A DNA stretch of 64,000 bases from positions 116,672,705 through 116,736,704 of the forward strand of contig NC_061120.1 of NCBI RefSeq assembly GCF_002878395.1. The letters run 5' to 3'. Position numbers and translations under genes: made by a program. The DNA comes from Capsicum annuum. Lineage: Eukaryota; Streptophyta; Magnoliopsida; Solanales; Solanaceae. A model generated the notes under the pieces. It did not search any database. It saw nothing but the letters and a program-made list of their open reading frames with translations, and was not told where the DNA came from. Positions 12,326 to 23,643 of this stretch are shown here, in pieces. Position 1 is the first letter of the stretch, and each line of letters starts with the position of its first letter.

Positions 12326-12870
12326 AACCAAAGGCTTGTATAAGAGGTTACACCATATGGTGCAGGAAGCAGATTAATTTAATTCCAAATAAACACCAAT
12401 CGGATGCTAGAGATTCGTTTGGAACCCTATGCACACAAACTATGCTATCATACCAAATTTGACATGGTAAACTTAATGAAACATTCAAAACCTTATTTCT
12501 ATATCATTTCGACTAAATATAGGCCTTACACCTATAGATCTATTTTAATAGAATCCATCCAATAGCGTAAAATTATCCTAAAGACTTAGGACATGAAACA
12601 ATGGTCCCGTAGCCTAAAATCAATATTTTAAAGCTAATGGAACAATAAAAATTCTCATCGGAGGTTGTTTATTAGGAGTTTTGGTCCAATACCAATCCCT
12701 TAACAGTGAAAGCTCCAAAATAGGAAAATAAGTCTAAAACTCAAAGGAACTGCTCGATATCCAAATCAGTAGTTTTGACAAGTCATAAATGACTTATAAC
12801 AGTTATGGAAAGGCTCAAAATGTCGAAAATGCATTGGATCAAGGAAATAACCTAGAGGATTATTACAACA

Positions 12871-13932
12871 TCCACTACTAAAAGGACTTTCATCCACAAA
12901 AGTCAAAAGATTAAAAGAGGCTAAAAGATTGAAGCAATAAGCTATTGTGCCTACACGCCCCCATCATGACTCCCCATATAACCTCCAAGAAGAATAATGC
13001 ATCCAAGGGATTTTTATATAGGTATCCCTTTTTCAACAAACCTTCTTACTTCACTTTCCAAATAGCTAAAACTCAATCTAAACAACCATACTAACCTTCA
13101 ATTGAATCAAGATTGGCTAATGCACATAAATCAAAACTACAACACACTAATACCCTACTGATACTATCACAACCAAATGAAAACTCATCAAAGTCAAAGG
13201 CAATCAAGCGTATGAATTATGCAACCATCTCCATTATCCAAATATTGCCTTCTTTAGACCTTTTAAACCTACCATATCTACTGATCCACCTAAATGCCAT
13301 CCTAGTCCTAGTCACACAACCTCATCACACTCACCTCAAAGAACTAAAGTTGATCAGCAGATCATCCATTGGTACTTAATTGGAACCATCGACCAACTAA
13401 GATAAAAAATAACATATATGTAAGAAAATATGAGATAATTTGATAAGTCAGGGTAAAAGGGAAAATCTAGAATAATACCCCAAATATTGAAGGTAGCTAA
13501 CCAAATAAATAACATTAAGAGGGCATGATTAAAAATAGCATAATTGCATCCCCATAAGCCCAGGAGACGCAAAGAAAAGTAAAGAATCCAGTGCGAGCCC
13601 CCATAAGCCTGGTGGATTCAATCAATAATAAGTGATAACAGTAAAAATTTTGACTATTTAAATCTCAAAATAATAATTGTGGAACTTCTCTCACCATCTT
13701 ACCATACACACTAGACTCGAACCAGTTCCATAACCATCATGAATAACCCATCAAACCAAAAATAGTATATCATATGTTGGACTTGAATCGAGAATACTAT
13801 CATGAATACTAGACTTGAATCAGAAGTAATATGATTGTAGATTTTGAGCTTAAATGAATCTCGGTATCATAAATTATCAAACTTGAACCCGTCTTAATTT
13901 CTACCAAGTACATATCTAGAGTAAGTCATCAT
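12871..13932. other. Unassigned sequence between LTR-like repeats
   Basis: No gene seen. Possible internal or LTR sequence of the third tandem repeat. It contains a loosely repeated AGACTTGAATC-like word at about 13705-13900. The open frames at 13113-13379 and 13354-13572 have no recognisable domain. Confidence 0.3.
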
Positions 13933-14570
13933 TAACAACAATAAAAACCCCAATATAATCACATATAGTGGGGTCTAGGAACGGTAAAATATACGCAGTC
14001 TATACCACTACCCCATAGAAGTAGAGAGGTTGTTTTTGATAGACCCCTGACTCAAGATAAAAAAAAAGTAATCAAAGTCATTATAAATCATGAAACAAGG
14101 AGAAATAATAGTAATACAACACTCATAAAGCAATACTATTCACTACCAAACCAAAGGCAAACCTCCCCCAACCCTCCTTACTAGAAGCTCCAACCTCCAA
14201 CCTATGCACAAGGCCCTAAGACTACTAGCCAGGCTAAATTAAAGCATTCCTAACTACTGCCTAAGACTCATCCACGTGTACTAGCCCTCTTTACTAATAT
14301 GCGTCCTTCAAACCTTCCTATATAGGGTTATGTCCTCAGTAAGATGTAACTTCTCTATGTCATGTCTAATCACTTCCTTTTAATATTTCTTTGGCCTCCC
14401 TTACTATGCTTGAAACCCTCCAAGCCCAACTTCCCACACCCACGAACTGTGGTATCTGTGTCCCTCCTTATCACATGTCAAAACCATCTCACCTAACTTC
14501 CTACATCTTGTCCTCCACCTACTCCACTCCCACCTACTCCAGCATAGTCTCATTCCTTATAGTTTACTAA
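13933..14570 (-). mobile_element. RTE-clade LINE, 3' end (RT C-terminus and TTG tail)
   Basis: Read on the minus strand, about 14560-14290 translates as the C-terminal domain of plant RTE reverse transcriptase: RWF*HV, then a KHSKG segment, then RPKKY*KEVIRHDIEKLH and LTEDITLYRK. Two Trp/Gly positions have become stops. Downstream on the minus strand comes the conserved 3' UTR, with + strand landmarks GTGGGGTCTAGGAACGG at about 13968 and AGTAGAGAGGTTG at about 14021. The end is a TTGTTG-type tail (AACAACAA on + at 13933). It is 5'-truncated, as LINE insertions usually are. A SINE sharing this 3' end was considered, but the RT codons argue for the LINE. Confidence 0.75.
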
Positions 14571-15818
14571 CCAGATTGCTAATCTATATTCACTAAATAT
14601 ACCACCTAGTCATAATCCCCAACCCAAACCTAACATAATATTGTACCAATACTATAATTAATTTCAATTTAAGTAAACAGTAAGTCAGGCCTACCTTGAC
14701 AGTTATGAAAGACCGATGAAGTCTGCTATACCGGAGATTTCCCCTTTCGAGAATTCTCCACAAAATGCCCATGCTATAAAAATAGTGATCTATGCATTAA
14801 CATTAGAATAATTATACCCATATTGAATTTTTATACTTCAGGTCCAAAATCAAGTCAAATTATCATATAGGGCACGCTTGCTGAATCACACTTTCGAAAT
14901 CGTCAACACGACCCTCTATGCCCAAGGATTGTTTACCATCAAGAATTAGTAAATTCCAAGCTCAACCAATATCAAGATCAACCCATCAAGGAACTAGGAA
15001 TTTATGACTAAATTGGTAAAGTAACTAAAGAATTAGATAGTAACTTACAAGGTGTATAAAGAAGAAATGATTATTTCAAGCTCATAAGAACCGCACGATC
15101 ACCCAAAGATCACTCTCCCAACATTCTACACACTCTAGGGCTTTTTACCTCTTTAGAATAGTGAGAAATAGGAGAAAATCTAGTAAGGGCTAAAATAATT
15201 GCCCTCTAAGATTCCGCTTAAGCAATCACTAGATTGTTTAAGTAGTCACTTGGCCACTTAAGTGGTCACAGCTAAAGTTGAATAGTGCTTCTACTATGTT
15301 CCCTGGTCATGTGTCGCCTCTCTGCCAAAGCAGACAAGGCATTGTTTAAGCATCGTCCACTTTAGCGACAGGCTTTTGCTAAAGCGGTAGCCTTGGCTGC
15401 TAAAGTGGCCTCCGCTAAAGTGACCAAAGATCCACTAAAGTTATCAAAGGTCCAATTTAGTGGATGGACTAGCTGAGTCGATGCACCAGCTGAACTTTGA
15501 TTTTGTAAAGTTCTCATCAGCTCCTCGAAATTTTTTAAGAATCCAGTGAATGCAAATAAACTATGCTACCCTATGAAATTCGACATTCTTGACATAATAG
15601 TGTCATCAAAATATTCATCTAAAGCTATATAGCCGAAATGTAAGTCCTACACCAAAGGGCCACTTTTACCAAATTTTACTTAATAGCCTGAAGTGAGTTT
15701 TGAAGCCTCCCCCTAGTCTAAAATCAATATTTCAAAGTTGATGGAAATCTCTTAAATTGTATACAAGGTCATTAACCTAAAGTCTACATCCAACAACCAA
15801 TTTCTCAGGGCATGATAA
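14571..15818 (-). repeat. Minus-strand LTR-like repeat, copy 3 (diverged)
   Basis: Related to copies 1 and 2 but more diverged. Its right end on + is CATGATAACA (15809-15818), giving a minus-strand start TGTTATCATG. The following minus-strand block, TCAACTTTGAAATATTGATT near 15730, matches TTAGCTTTAAAATATTGATT near 12625 in copy 1. It has its own CTTAAG/CTAAAG cassette at 15216-15452. It is interrupted on the left by the LINE fragment. No coding sequence. Confidence 0.45.
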
Positions 15819-18290
15819 CACATATTGTAACACATTAGTGGGTAAGCCAACCCATAATTTGAAATGGATAGTAACAAACTATCAAAAAATAAAACAAAAT
15901 AGTAGAAAAAATGTTATAATAATACATATATATAAAGTTGCCCCAAAACCTAGTGAAATTAGTATAAAAACATCTAATATAATAAGAGTACAGAGTAAAA
16001 TAATGCATAACTACACATGTACAACGCATCTATAAATAAATTATGTATATATATGTATATATGAGTAACTCAAAGGTAACAGCTTCAGGCAGTCAATCTA
16101 ACTCCAGGGGATCCAAACAAAGTGGAAAAACTAGTGCACCACTATTAGGGTTCTTAATTATATTGTCTCCCATGAAATTACTACCTATAATGTAATTTAC
16201 TATAAAAAGAAAAGGGATAAGAATCATACCTCCAACCACAATATTCGTACAAATAATCCTGCCATGAACTAACTATAATAACAATAATAAAGTAAACATC
16301 TATTTCGGAAAAAAAATTCCTAATCATGTCTTCAAAAACCTAAAATGTTCAATCAATACTCAACAAACAATAATCATGGCTTTTACCTATGCAACCCTCT
16401 ATAAGACTGATAGATATAAGACCCAATACATACTAGTGATAGGAAATTCATATGAATGAATGAATGTAAACTAAATCTATAGTACCATAATGGATCTAAG
16501 TACCATAACATACCAAGTGTATACAGCTCCTCCAGCTCAACAACTTTCAAATACAGGACGTATGATGACCTCTCTTCTTCGGTACGATGGCTCACACATG
16601 AAAGGGCCCCTAGGGAATTAAAAAATATCTATATTCACTTACGTAGACCCAATCCAGGATTTTCAGTAATCATTATTATCAATCTACTCTGTCTAGTACC
16701 AAAGAGATGTATAAATTTAATAAGTGCATGGATTCAAATTGTAAGTAAAAGAGCATAAGTCTAGAAATCCACTCCTCGAGATCAACTTCTAGACTAAAAT
16801 AGCATAAAAGTGTTGAAATGAACAAATTCTGGACTAAAATACCATAAAAGTGTTGAAAGGGTCATAATCTCTAAATGACTATTGTAAATAGTAGTGGAAA
16901 AAGAGTAGGTAAATCATGGACACAAATTTATCTCGATCTAATTTATAAAACATCATCTTTAGTTATAAAAGCTCATAAATCATCAAGTAAGGTAGAACTT
17001 TTCTCATTATAAAAGAATCTACTTTAAAAGATAAGAGTAGGAATAAATTCCTTTTTAGGAAATAGTAGTAAAATTATGGTATTTGTTGGAATTATGCCAC
17101 TGAGTGAGCATAAATATACCATAATTTATTGCCATCACTAGTACCCAAATAGTACAATCATAATTATCTAGGCATCTATAGACTAAAGCTTTGTCCTTTA
17201 TAAGGATCTACTCACCTGAAGTACAACTGGTATAGTAACTATGGCCTCAAGCCTAACATTATAGAACTAGCATAATAGTAATACCACAATCCGAGAAACT
17301 ATGATCTAATTCACTAATTCAAATAGTAAACCTTATACTAAAGGATCCTTAACATTAACTACGATTAACATGATTGTAACCTAGGGTAATAGAATTCTAT
17401 AGCTATAAAAAGTATTCCATTTTGAGGGTCTGGTCACATTTCTACCCCAAATTCCCTAAATAGGCTAAGTCATAATACACTAGTCATAGATATTTTCTAT
17501 CATTGTTATCTAGCATACAATCTATACTATACATTATATCATGAAGAAAATTAGACCAAGCCTACCTTGATGTCAAAATCGTAAATCTTGAATCATCCAT
17601 AAAGCATTCACCTTTTCTCCATAATCTCAAAATACCACCTCTCAATCAAATAATAATCTACATGTCAATAGGAGAAAAACAAGATCCATGTTGCTATAAA
17701 AATGGTCAGGTCTAAATTTGGGTCAAGAATAGGCCTGCAGGGCTCACAAATAGAATCCAAAATTGAATCCATCATGAGGTCCCTCGAAGGTCAAAGAATG
17801 TATCCTCAAAAGTTGGGCATAAATTTTGGACCCAAATAACCCCTAAATACTATGGTTTCTAAGACCTAATTTTGAAGAATTTACATTGACACGGGATGGA
17901 ATTTGATGGGAAAATAATGAAAAATGATAAAGGAGTTAGGCTAACTTACCTTAGCTTTAATGAATGATTCCCTACCCTTATCTTCTCTTCAAGCTTTCAA
18001 AAATAAAGATAAATGGTTGAGAAAATGATTGAAAAATAGAGTGAATAAGGAGAGATTTAACACCCAAGGTATTGCTAAAGTGGTCACATATCTACTTAAG
18101 CTGCTACCACTTAAGCGGAAAAAGTTTGTTAAAGTTGTCGAGTGCAAGGATGTGGGCATTGCTAAAGTGGTGCCTTGGCTGCTAGATCAATCTCCACTAA
18201 AGAGAACATTAGTTGCTTAAGTATCCCTCGGCCAAATAGCCCAGGCCACTAAAGCGACCCAATGTCTCTAAAGTAACTGGGTAACTTAAA
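15819..18290 (-). repeat. Minus-strand LTR-like repeat, copy 2
   Basis: Colinear with copy 1 from its left end to the cassette at 18071-18290, with a roughly 450-base deletion near 16040. The right end, which would hold the LTR start, is missing: the repeat stops at the 42-base duplication bordering the EPRV. No convincing coding frame; the open frame at 18029-18220 is the cassette read through. Confidence 0.5.
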
Positions 18291-18374
18291 TAGATCTATT
18301 ATTGGTCCAATGGATCTATTTTTGTTTGTGCATAGATCTATTATTAGTCCAATGGATCTATTTTTTTTTTGTAT
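18291..18374. repeat. 42-base direct duplication at the EPRV border
   Basis: TAGATCTATTATTGGTCCAA begins at 18291 and TAGATCTATTATTAGTCCAA begins at 18333. The two units are almost identical over their 42-base period, and the second ends in a T-run at about 18361-18370. EPRV-like sequence starts immediately to the right. Confidence 0.75.
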
Positions 18375-18669
18375 GTGGATATTTCTTAACTTCTCTAATC
18401 ATTTTTATTTTTAGTTTATTTATTTTAATTTTATTAATGTTCATATCTTGGGGGTAATTGGATAGTATTTGATTAAATGGTTTACTGTAATATTCTTTAG
18501 TTTTTTCTCTTAGTCTTTGTAATTCTTGTATATTATTTTGGAGGTATTCTAAATATTCTATATCTTTTGTTCTAAAATATTCAATGAAATTCTCTTTCAT
18601 AAGTATTTCTGTTAATCTTATTTCTTCCATATCTTGTCTCCAATATTTTAAATACTCATAGTCTATCAT
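18358..18669 (-). pseudogene. EPRV ORF1 N-terminus, second copy, truncated
   Basis: Open for about 100 codons from the ATG at 18669, then cut at the repeat border. It is Lys/Glu-rich and probably helical. It aligns with the ORF1 start at 19418: EYFRTKDIEYLEYL here versus EYMRTKDIKYIEFL there, followed by a similar E/L-R-L/TxxYY stretch. By eye a little over half of residues agree, too diverged for a recent duplication. The last few codons may belong to flanking DNA. Function of this N-terminal region is not known to me. Confidence 0.6.
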
Positions 18670-18699
18670 TTCATCCTAAAGTAGTTGTGATACTACAAA

Positions 18700-19418
18700 G
18701 TTCTTTGTAATAAATTATTCTAATTGTACTATATCTGATATTAAATTCTAGGTTATCTATTTGGTTAATTATCTTATCTTTTTCGTCTGACGCTAAACTG
18801 TCTTTTAATTCTAGTTATTTTATTATTTTATTTATCCAAATTAATCTTTCTTTTAATTGTTCTCTTCCTTTTCTAAGCTGATTTCTATAGTTAATTTCTT
18901 CATATAACCAACTTTGTTTTTCTCTAACTCTTTGAATATATTCTAGCATTTTTAATCTATATAATATCCATCTGAATAATAACTGTCTGAATTATTTCTA
19001 CCATAGAAATCTATATTTTCTAATTATTCCATCCAATTAGTACTTAGTAAGTCATCTTCATAATTAAATATTTTTTCCCATATTATTTTTTTATGTCTTC
19101 TAATTCTAAGTCTTTTATGACATATAAAACTAGTATCTTAGTTTCATCAGATATATATCTTGTCATATTATTCATATTATGCTTAGGTTTCAATGAATAA
19201 CTTGGAATTGGATTCTAGTAATTAATTGATTTATCATAGTATTTATTAGTTGTTTGTTTTAATCTTAATAATTCCTCTATATTTTCATTAAGGAATTCTA
19301 TATATTTTATATCTTTAGTTCTCATATATTCTTCTAAATTTGTTTTCATTAGTTTTTCTATTAATTGTATATTTTTCATATCCATTTTCTAATATTCTAA
19401 ATATACGTAATTTATCAT
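18700..19418 (-). pseudogene. EPRV ORF1 N-terminus, first copy, broken
   Basis: Starts at the ATG at 19418, downstream of the intergenic promoter region. It is a charged helical stretch with several stops (the first at codon 10) and at least two frame changes. A later block at about 18950-18740 reads as another Glu/Lys/Arg-rich helix (RVREKQSWLYEEINYRNQL). ORF1 of this virus group encodes the coat protein. Its middle and C-terminus lie at the other end of the provirus (28010-26150), as expected when a circular genome is opened inside ORF1. Confidence 0.55.
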
Positions 19419-20073
19419 TGTTTATGTGTAGGTTTGGTATGTAAATATTTGTAAGAATAAGCAGGTAGGTGAGCTATGTAATTTATTCTAATTATAAAAA
19501 TTTATCAAATATTTTTTCCAATATGATTTTTCTTATATCTACAATTTCTATATCGTTAAGTACATACAAAACAAGTATTTTAAATTTATCTACCATTTCG
19601 TTAGATAAATAAGTATTCATTTTTCATATGATGCTTTTTTCAAAATATTCCCTGCAATCATACACATAACAAAATATGATCATTTTAGAATATTATATAC
19701 TAGATTATTCTTAAATAACATGTTCTTCGGTCACTATTAGCATGGTAATATGGATACTTTTTCCCTTAAACAGAGCCTCTACTCTGGCTACTCCCATATC
19801 ACGGCTTTCTTGCCTAACCGATTTCACCTTTAGGATGGCATAGTTGATAGGAATTTTTCTCCTTTTTCACTTTACTAATAAAATTCTTAACATGCTATTC
19901 TTCGAATAATTCTACTATAAAGTAACTAACATGAACTTATTTTATCATATCATGACTGTCAGGAATTTATGAATTTAGCTATTCATAATCGTAAATAAAT
20001 ATACCTATTCTGGTAGGTTTGATAATTCTGGACTTTGTTTATCCATAGCTTTTCCTTGAAAATATATCTATTT

Positions 20074-20079
20074 TTTATT
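20074..20079 (-). terminator. Candidate EPRV polyadenylation signal
   Basis: AATAAA on the minus strand about 90 bases downstream of the TATA box. Caulimovirids place this signal just inside the transcript so that it is bypassed once and used on the second pass around the circle. Confidence 0.4.
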
Positions 20080-20165
20080 AAATATCCAAAAGTTTTTTGT
20101 TTACAAAAGAGGAGGCTTCCTTTCAACACATGAAAGTCTTGCCTCTAACTGAGCAAATGATCTGT

Positions 20166-20173
20166 TATTTATA
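20166..20173 (-). promoter_or_regulatory. Candidate TATA box, EPRV pregenomic promoter
   Basis: TATAAATA on the minus strand (TATTTATA on +), about 340 bases past the end of the last ORF and about 750 upstream of ORF1. Confidence 0.45.
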
Positions 20174-20510
20174 ATTCTAAAGGAAACGCTTAAACTTTTT
20201 ACATCTTTACATCTGTCCTATAACTTTACATGTTACCTATGTACTATTTCTAGTCAAAAACTAATAAAAACCAATAATGGTCCTATATCTTTACATTTAA
20301 TGGCAAGTGCCAAAAGTCAAAAGCCTATCCTAAAAATAGTAAAGCTATTAAATGTTTACATGATTTACGTATTACATATTTCACAAAGTTAGATTTTTCT
20401 TCGTATGTGGCTTTCTTCACTTTGATGTTTTTGTTTCCTTATCTTTCCATTATTGCTCCATCTTCTTATCTTTTTTGTCGTGTATCTTTCAGCTGTTGTC
20501 CTTATCTTTT

Positions 20511-21752
20511 CTATTCTAGTTGAACTTCTAGGATAATATTGTCTTCTCCATTACATCTTGAACATTGATGGTCTGGATATGTGTGTCTAATTAAATTGCA
20601 ATATCTTGTTAATAATTCATCTGAAATGAATCCCTTCCTAATTGCTCTTGTAGTAGATTGTTTTTCTGGGCTAAGTAGCGTCATTATCCATTGTCTAACG
20701 TCTTCCATATCTGCTAGTCGTAGTTCGTTTGAATTTGAATAAATCATTTGATGGTCTCTTGAATAATAGCTCCATATTGGGTTTTCATTGATATAATTAT
20801 TTGATAATTCTTAAACAATTGTAGTTATTCCAATAAGTCGTTTATTTGCATAAAAATTAGGTATCTCAATTTTGTGTATCTCTAGCTGCTGGACAATATC
20901 TTCCGGTATAATCATATCTCTGGTTAATCCTATTTTTACAATTTGTATAACTAGTTTGATGTCGTCGTATAATATCTCTGCTGGTGCAGTATAAAACTTT
21001 ATATGAAATAGATTTCCTTTGTTTACTCTTTTATAGATGGTGAATACTTTATGTAATTCTTCTATAGCTATTAGTTCTTCTCCATCTTGGGTATATACGG
21101 TATTTAATAATCCATAGTTGAAACAAGTTTTAACTAAGCTTGGGTTGGTTTTTTGTAATGTGATTAGCTTGTTGTGACCTTGCAATTTTTGGGTTATATA
21201 GTTTGTGTTTGGTTCTTGGATATTTGTAGCTCTGGGGTTAAGGTTTAGATAAGTCTATACTTTGTGGATATTTTCTATGTATGCTCGGGCTATATGGTTA
21301 TAAGCTTTTTTATCTTAGTTTAAACTATCTCGATATGTGGTAATTTATGGGGGTATGAACAAGGGGTCTTTTTGTGTTTTTGGTATAAATGGCTTTTCAA
21401 ATATCTTATTCAAGTTCATGTTCTGGTATCTTTGTCCACTAACTCCATTGCTTGTACCTACAACTGTAGATTGATAAATGTTATGGGTTTTATAGAGTGT
21501 CCTAATGTCTCCTTTTAGCTCTTGAATTTTATTGTCTTCCGATCGACAAAGCTTTGCACACTGCTGAGTTAGTTGATTCATAGCTTTAGACTTCAGTTTA
21601 ACTTCATTAGTCTTTAGCTTTTCTATTTCATTACCCATACTGTCTACTTTCATTGAAAGCGTAGTTAGGGCTTTGAGTATTTTTCCTAAAGCATCATCTT
21701 CTATTATATTAGTCTGTGTAGCTTTGTCTTGATATGTAATCTGCAATAACAT
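20511..21752 (-). pseudogene. EPRV transactivator/inclusion-body-like ORF, broken
   Basis: Last ORF of the virus, whose product in relatives supports reinitiation of translation and forms inclusion bodies. Three open pieces are visible: 21752-21345 with an N-terminal coiled coil (many Lys, Leu, Ile in heptads), 21185-20811, and 20747-20511. The middle piece includes CFNYGLLNTVYT and a GLTRDMIIPEDI segment. The last ends with a paired-cysteine motif, HQCSRCNGED. The ATG at 21752 overlaps the end of the RNase H frame. Function is inferred from position and general character; catalytic or binding residues are not defined for this family. Confidence 0.55.
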
Positions 21753-22370
21753 TTTTGTTAGTACTAATTACTTTAATTATAAATGTAAAATTTAATATAT
21801 TCAATACTAGTCTCCAAATTTCTTTCGTTGTAACTGAATTTTGTATTTTTCTTGTTAACCACCATCGAACCTGGGTATTATCTGTTCTCACAATAAATTT
21901 GTTATATAAAATATATGGTTCAAATGCTAATAAACATTTTTATAATGAACATAATTCTTTTCTATTTATTTTTCATTTTATTTTTGTTTCATTAAATGTT
22001 CCTGAATAATATCTACGATGATGTTCTATTTTTTCATTTTCGTACCTATATTTAAGTACTCCTTGATAACTATATTCACTTGCGTCTGCTTCTACTATAT
22101 ATGTAAATTTTTTATTTTCATCTGGGAATTGTAATTTTGGTAATTCTTTACAAAGTATTTGTATTTTCTGAACTTGTTTTTTATCTTCTTCGTTGTAATT
22201 ATATTCTAAATCCTTTTTAAATTTTTTCTGTAAAGGCTTTAGGTTCACTACTAATTTTGGTATATATTCTCTTACTTTTTTTACTAATCCTAAAAATGAT
22301 TGTAATTTCTTTTTCGTATCTAATTCTTCTTTTGAATTTATTATTTTTGGTACTATATGTTGTTGCATTT
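21709..22370 (-). pseudogene. EPRV RNase H domain, broken
   Basis: Degrades the RNA strand during reverse transcription. Visible acidic landmarks are VEADASEYS at about 22105-22080 (first Asp), RTDNTQVRWW at about 21889-21862 (third Asp) and NVIADYISRQ near 21730 (last Asp). The stretch with the Glu is disrupted. The linker before the domain contains KKLQSFLGLVKKVREYIPK, the connection between RT and RNase H seen across this virus family. Stops split it into at least two pieces. Confidence 0.65.
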
Positions 22371-22439
22371 TTACTCCACTTTTATCTATTTGTATTCCTA
22401 AAATTCTATCTGGTTTTTCATAATTTAGGCTTTCTTTTC

Positions 22440-23060
22440 ACTTAAACTTATTCCGATTTTTCTATTATAACTGTAAATTGTTCTAATAATTTTAAATATT
22501 CTTCTTTAGTTTTTGTATATAGTAGTATATTATCTATGTATACTATACAATTAGGTAATTGTTTAAAATAACTATCCATAAAATATTGGTATCAACCTGG
22601 TGCATTTTTATATCTAAATGGTAATACATTCCATTCATAAAATCCTTGCAGTGCTGTAAATGCGGTTAATTTCTTAGAATTTTTATCTAACTTTAAGTGG
22701 TAAAATCTTGATTTACAATCAAATTTACTAAAATAATTATATCCTTGTATTTGTCTTATTTTTAGTATCTTATTTGGTATTGGATAATTATACGTCATGG
22801 TTTTTGCATATTAATTTCTATAGTCAATAACCATTCTACTTTTTCCTTTATTTTTGCTCACTATGTTTATTTATTGTAAATGCTGGACTATTGTGCTTAC
22901 TATTATTTTTTTTTGTATATACTATTTTTCTAGTAATTCATCTATATGCATTTTAAATTATTTTAAATCGTCAAAATTATATGTTAATGTGTTTTGAGTT
23001 ATTATGCTATTTTTATCAATTAATTCAATTTTTATAGTAGTTTTATGTTGTAACATCCTT
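22440..23060 (-). pseudogene. EPRV reverse transcriptase, catalytic motif mutated
   Basis: Copies the pregenomic RNA. Motifs in order on the minus strand are KSRMVIDYRN at about 22840, NYPIPNKI at 22790, FSKFDCKSRFYHL (motif A with its Asp) at about 22728-22690, and GFYEWNVLPF (motif B region) at about 22650-22620. The catalytic box reads YIDNILLYT at about 22545-22520 instead of YIDD, so the second catalytic Asp is lost by a single G-to-A change. Stops occur after NAPG and upstream. Family assignment is secure from motif order. Confidence 0.8.
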
Positions 23061-23076
23061 TTAATGGATCTTCACT

Positions 23077-23643
23077 TTATAATTGTGTTAATTTTTTCTT
23101 TATTTTTTCTAACTTATCTATTGAAAATATAGTTATTTCTTTTTTATTTATCGAATATACAACTAGTTCTACTGCGTCTTCTGTATTTTTTATATTTTCT
23201 AACTTTTGTGTAATTTTTTCACTTCCTTCTATCCAATCAGTTTTCTTTCTTATTTTATTAATAATTCTTTTTGCCCTTACTTTTTGTTTACATGATGTTG
23301 TAAACCACCAATCTTTTTTAGTTATTATATGTGGATATAATTTATCTAAAAATGACATTCCTAAAAGCATATCTTTTGATGTTAGTTCATAATTATAGAT
23401 TTCTTCGATTGTTATTATTTTATCCAATATCTGTATTTTTACATTTTTATCTTTATATGTAATTAAACTTCCTTCATTATTATATCCTTTTACTACTATT
23501 GGTATTTTTAATTTATCCCATTTATTTTCTGGTAAACAGTTGTATCTACATAAGTTTGCTTCTGCTCCTGCATCTATCATAGGTGTATAATACATATTAA
23601 AATATCCTTCTACTATTATTTTTACAAGTACATATATTTTCAT
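23077..23643 (-). pseudogene. EPRV aspartic protease at the start of pol
   Basis: Longest intact frame of the provirus (188 codons). It begins MKIYVLVKIIVEG; the active-site loop reads MIDAGAEANLC at about residues 23-33, and the closing retropepsin motif LLGMSFLDKLYP at about 93-104. A Lys/Arg-rich linker follows, leading to RT. The loop has Asp-Ala-Gly where retropepsins usually have Asp-Thr/Ser-Gly, so activity is uncertain. The ATG overlaps the stop of the preceding ORF, a tight arrangement typical of these viruses. Because only this segment stays open, it may be the youngest or simply the luckiest part. Confidence 0.7.

Larger units (their letters stand above)
9281..12870 (-). repeat. 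Minus-strand LTR-like repeat, copy 1
   Basis: About 3.6 kb. It is homologous to copy 2 at 15819-18290: AGGTAAGCCAACCCATAGTC at 9299 matches GGGTAAGCCAACCCATAATT at 15840, and GATCCATAAAGCATTTGCC at 11595 matches CATCCATAAAGCATTCACC at 17596. The right end, TATTACAACA at 12861-12870, gives a minus-strand start of TGTTGTAATA. It contains a CTTAAG/CTAAAG cassette at 12091-12325 followed on the minus strand by a TTTAAATCTCC leader. No protein frame is convincing. The family is an unidentified LTR element, probably Ty3/gypsy from its layout. Confidence 0.5.
19419..20510 (-). promoter_or_regulatory. EPRV intergenic region with promoter and leader
   Basis: No coding frame. It lies between the transactivator-like ORF and the ORF1 start, where caulimovirids keep the pregenomic RNA promoter, polyadenylation signal and leader. 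A TATAAATA box and a downstream AATAAA are in the right order and spacing. I looked for a tRNA-iMet primer site (TGGTATCAGAGC) downstream and found no clear one, so it is lost or diverged. The stretch at about 19735-19870 differs in composition and may be a small foreign insert. Confidence 0.5.

Noticed and set aside
13933..14090. Stand-alone SINE.
   Set aside because: The sequence matches a 3' UTR shared by SINEs and RTE LINEs, but RT codons continue upstream to about 14570 on the same strand, so it is the LINE itself.
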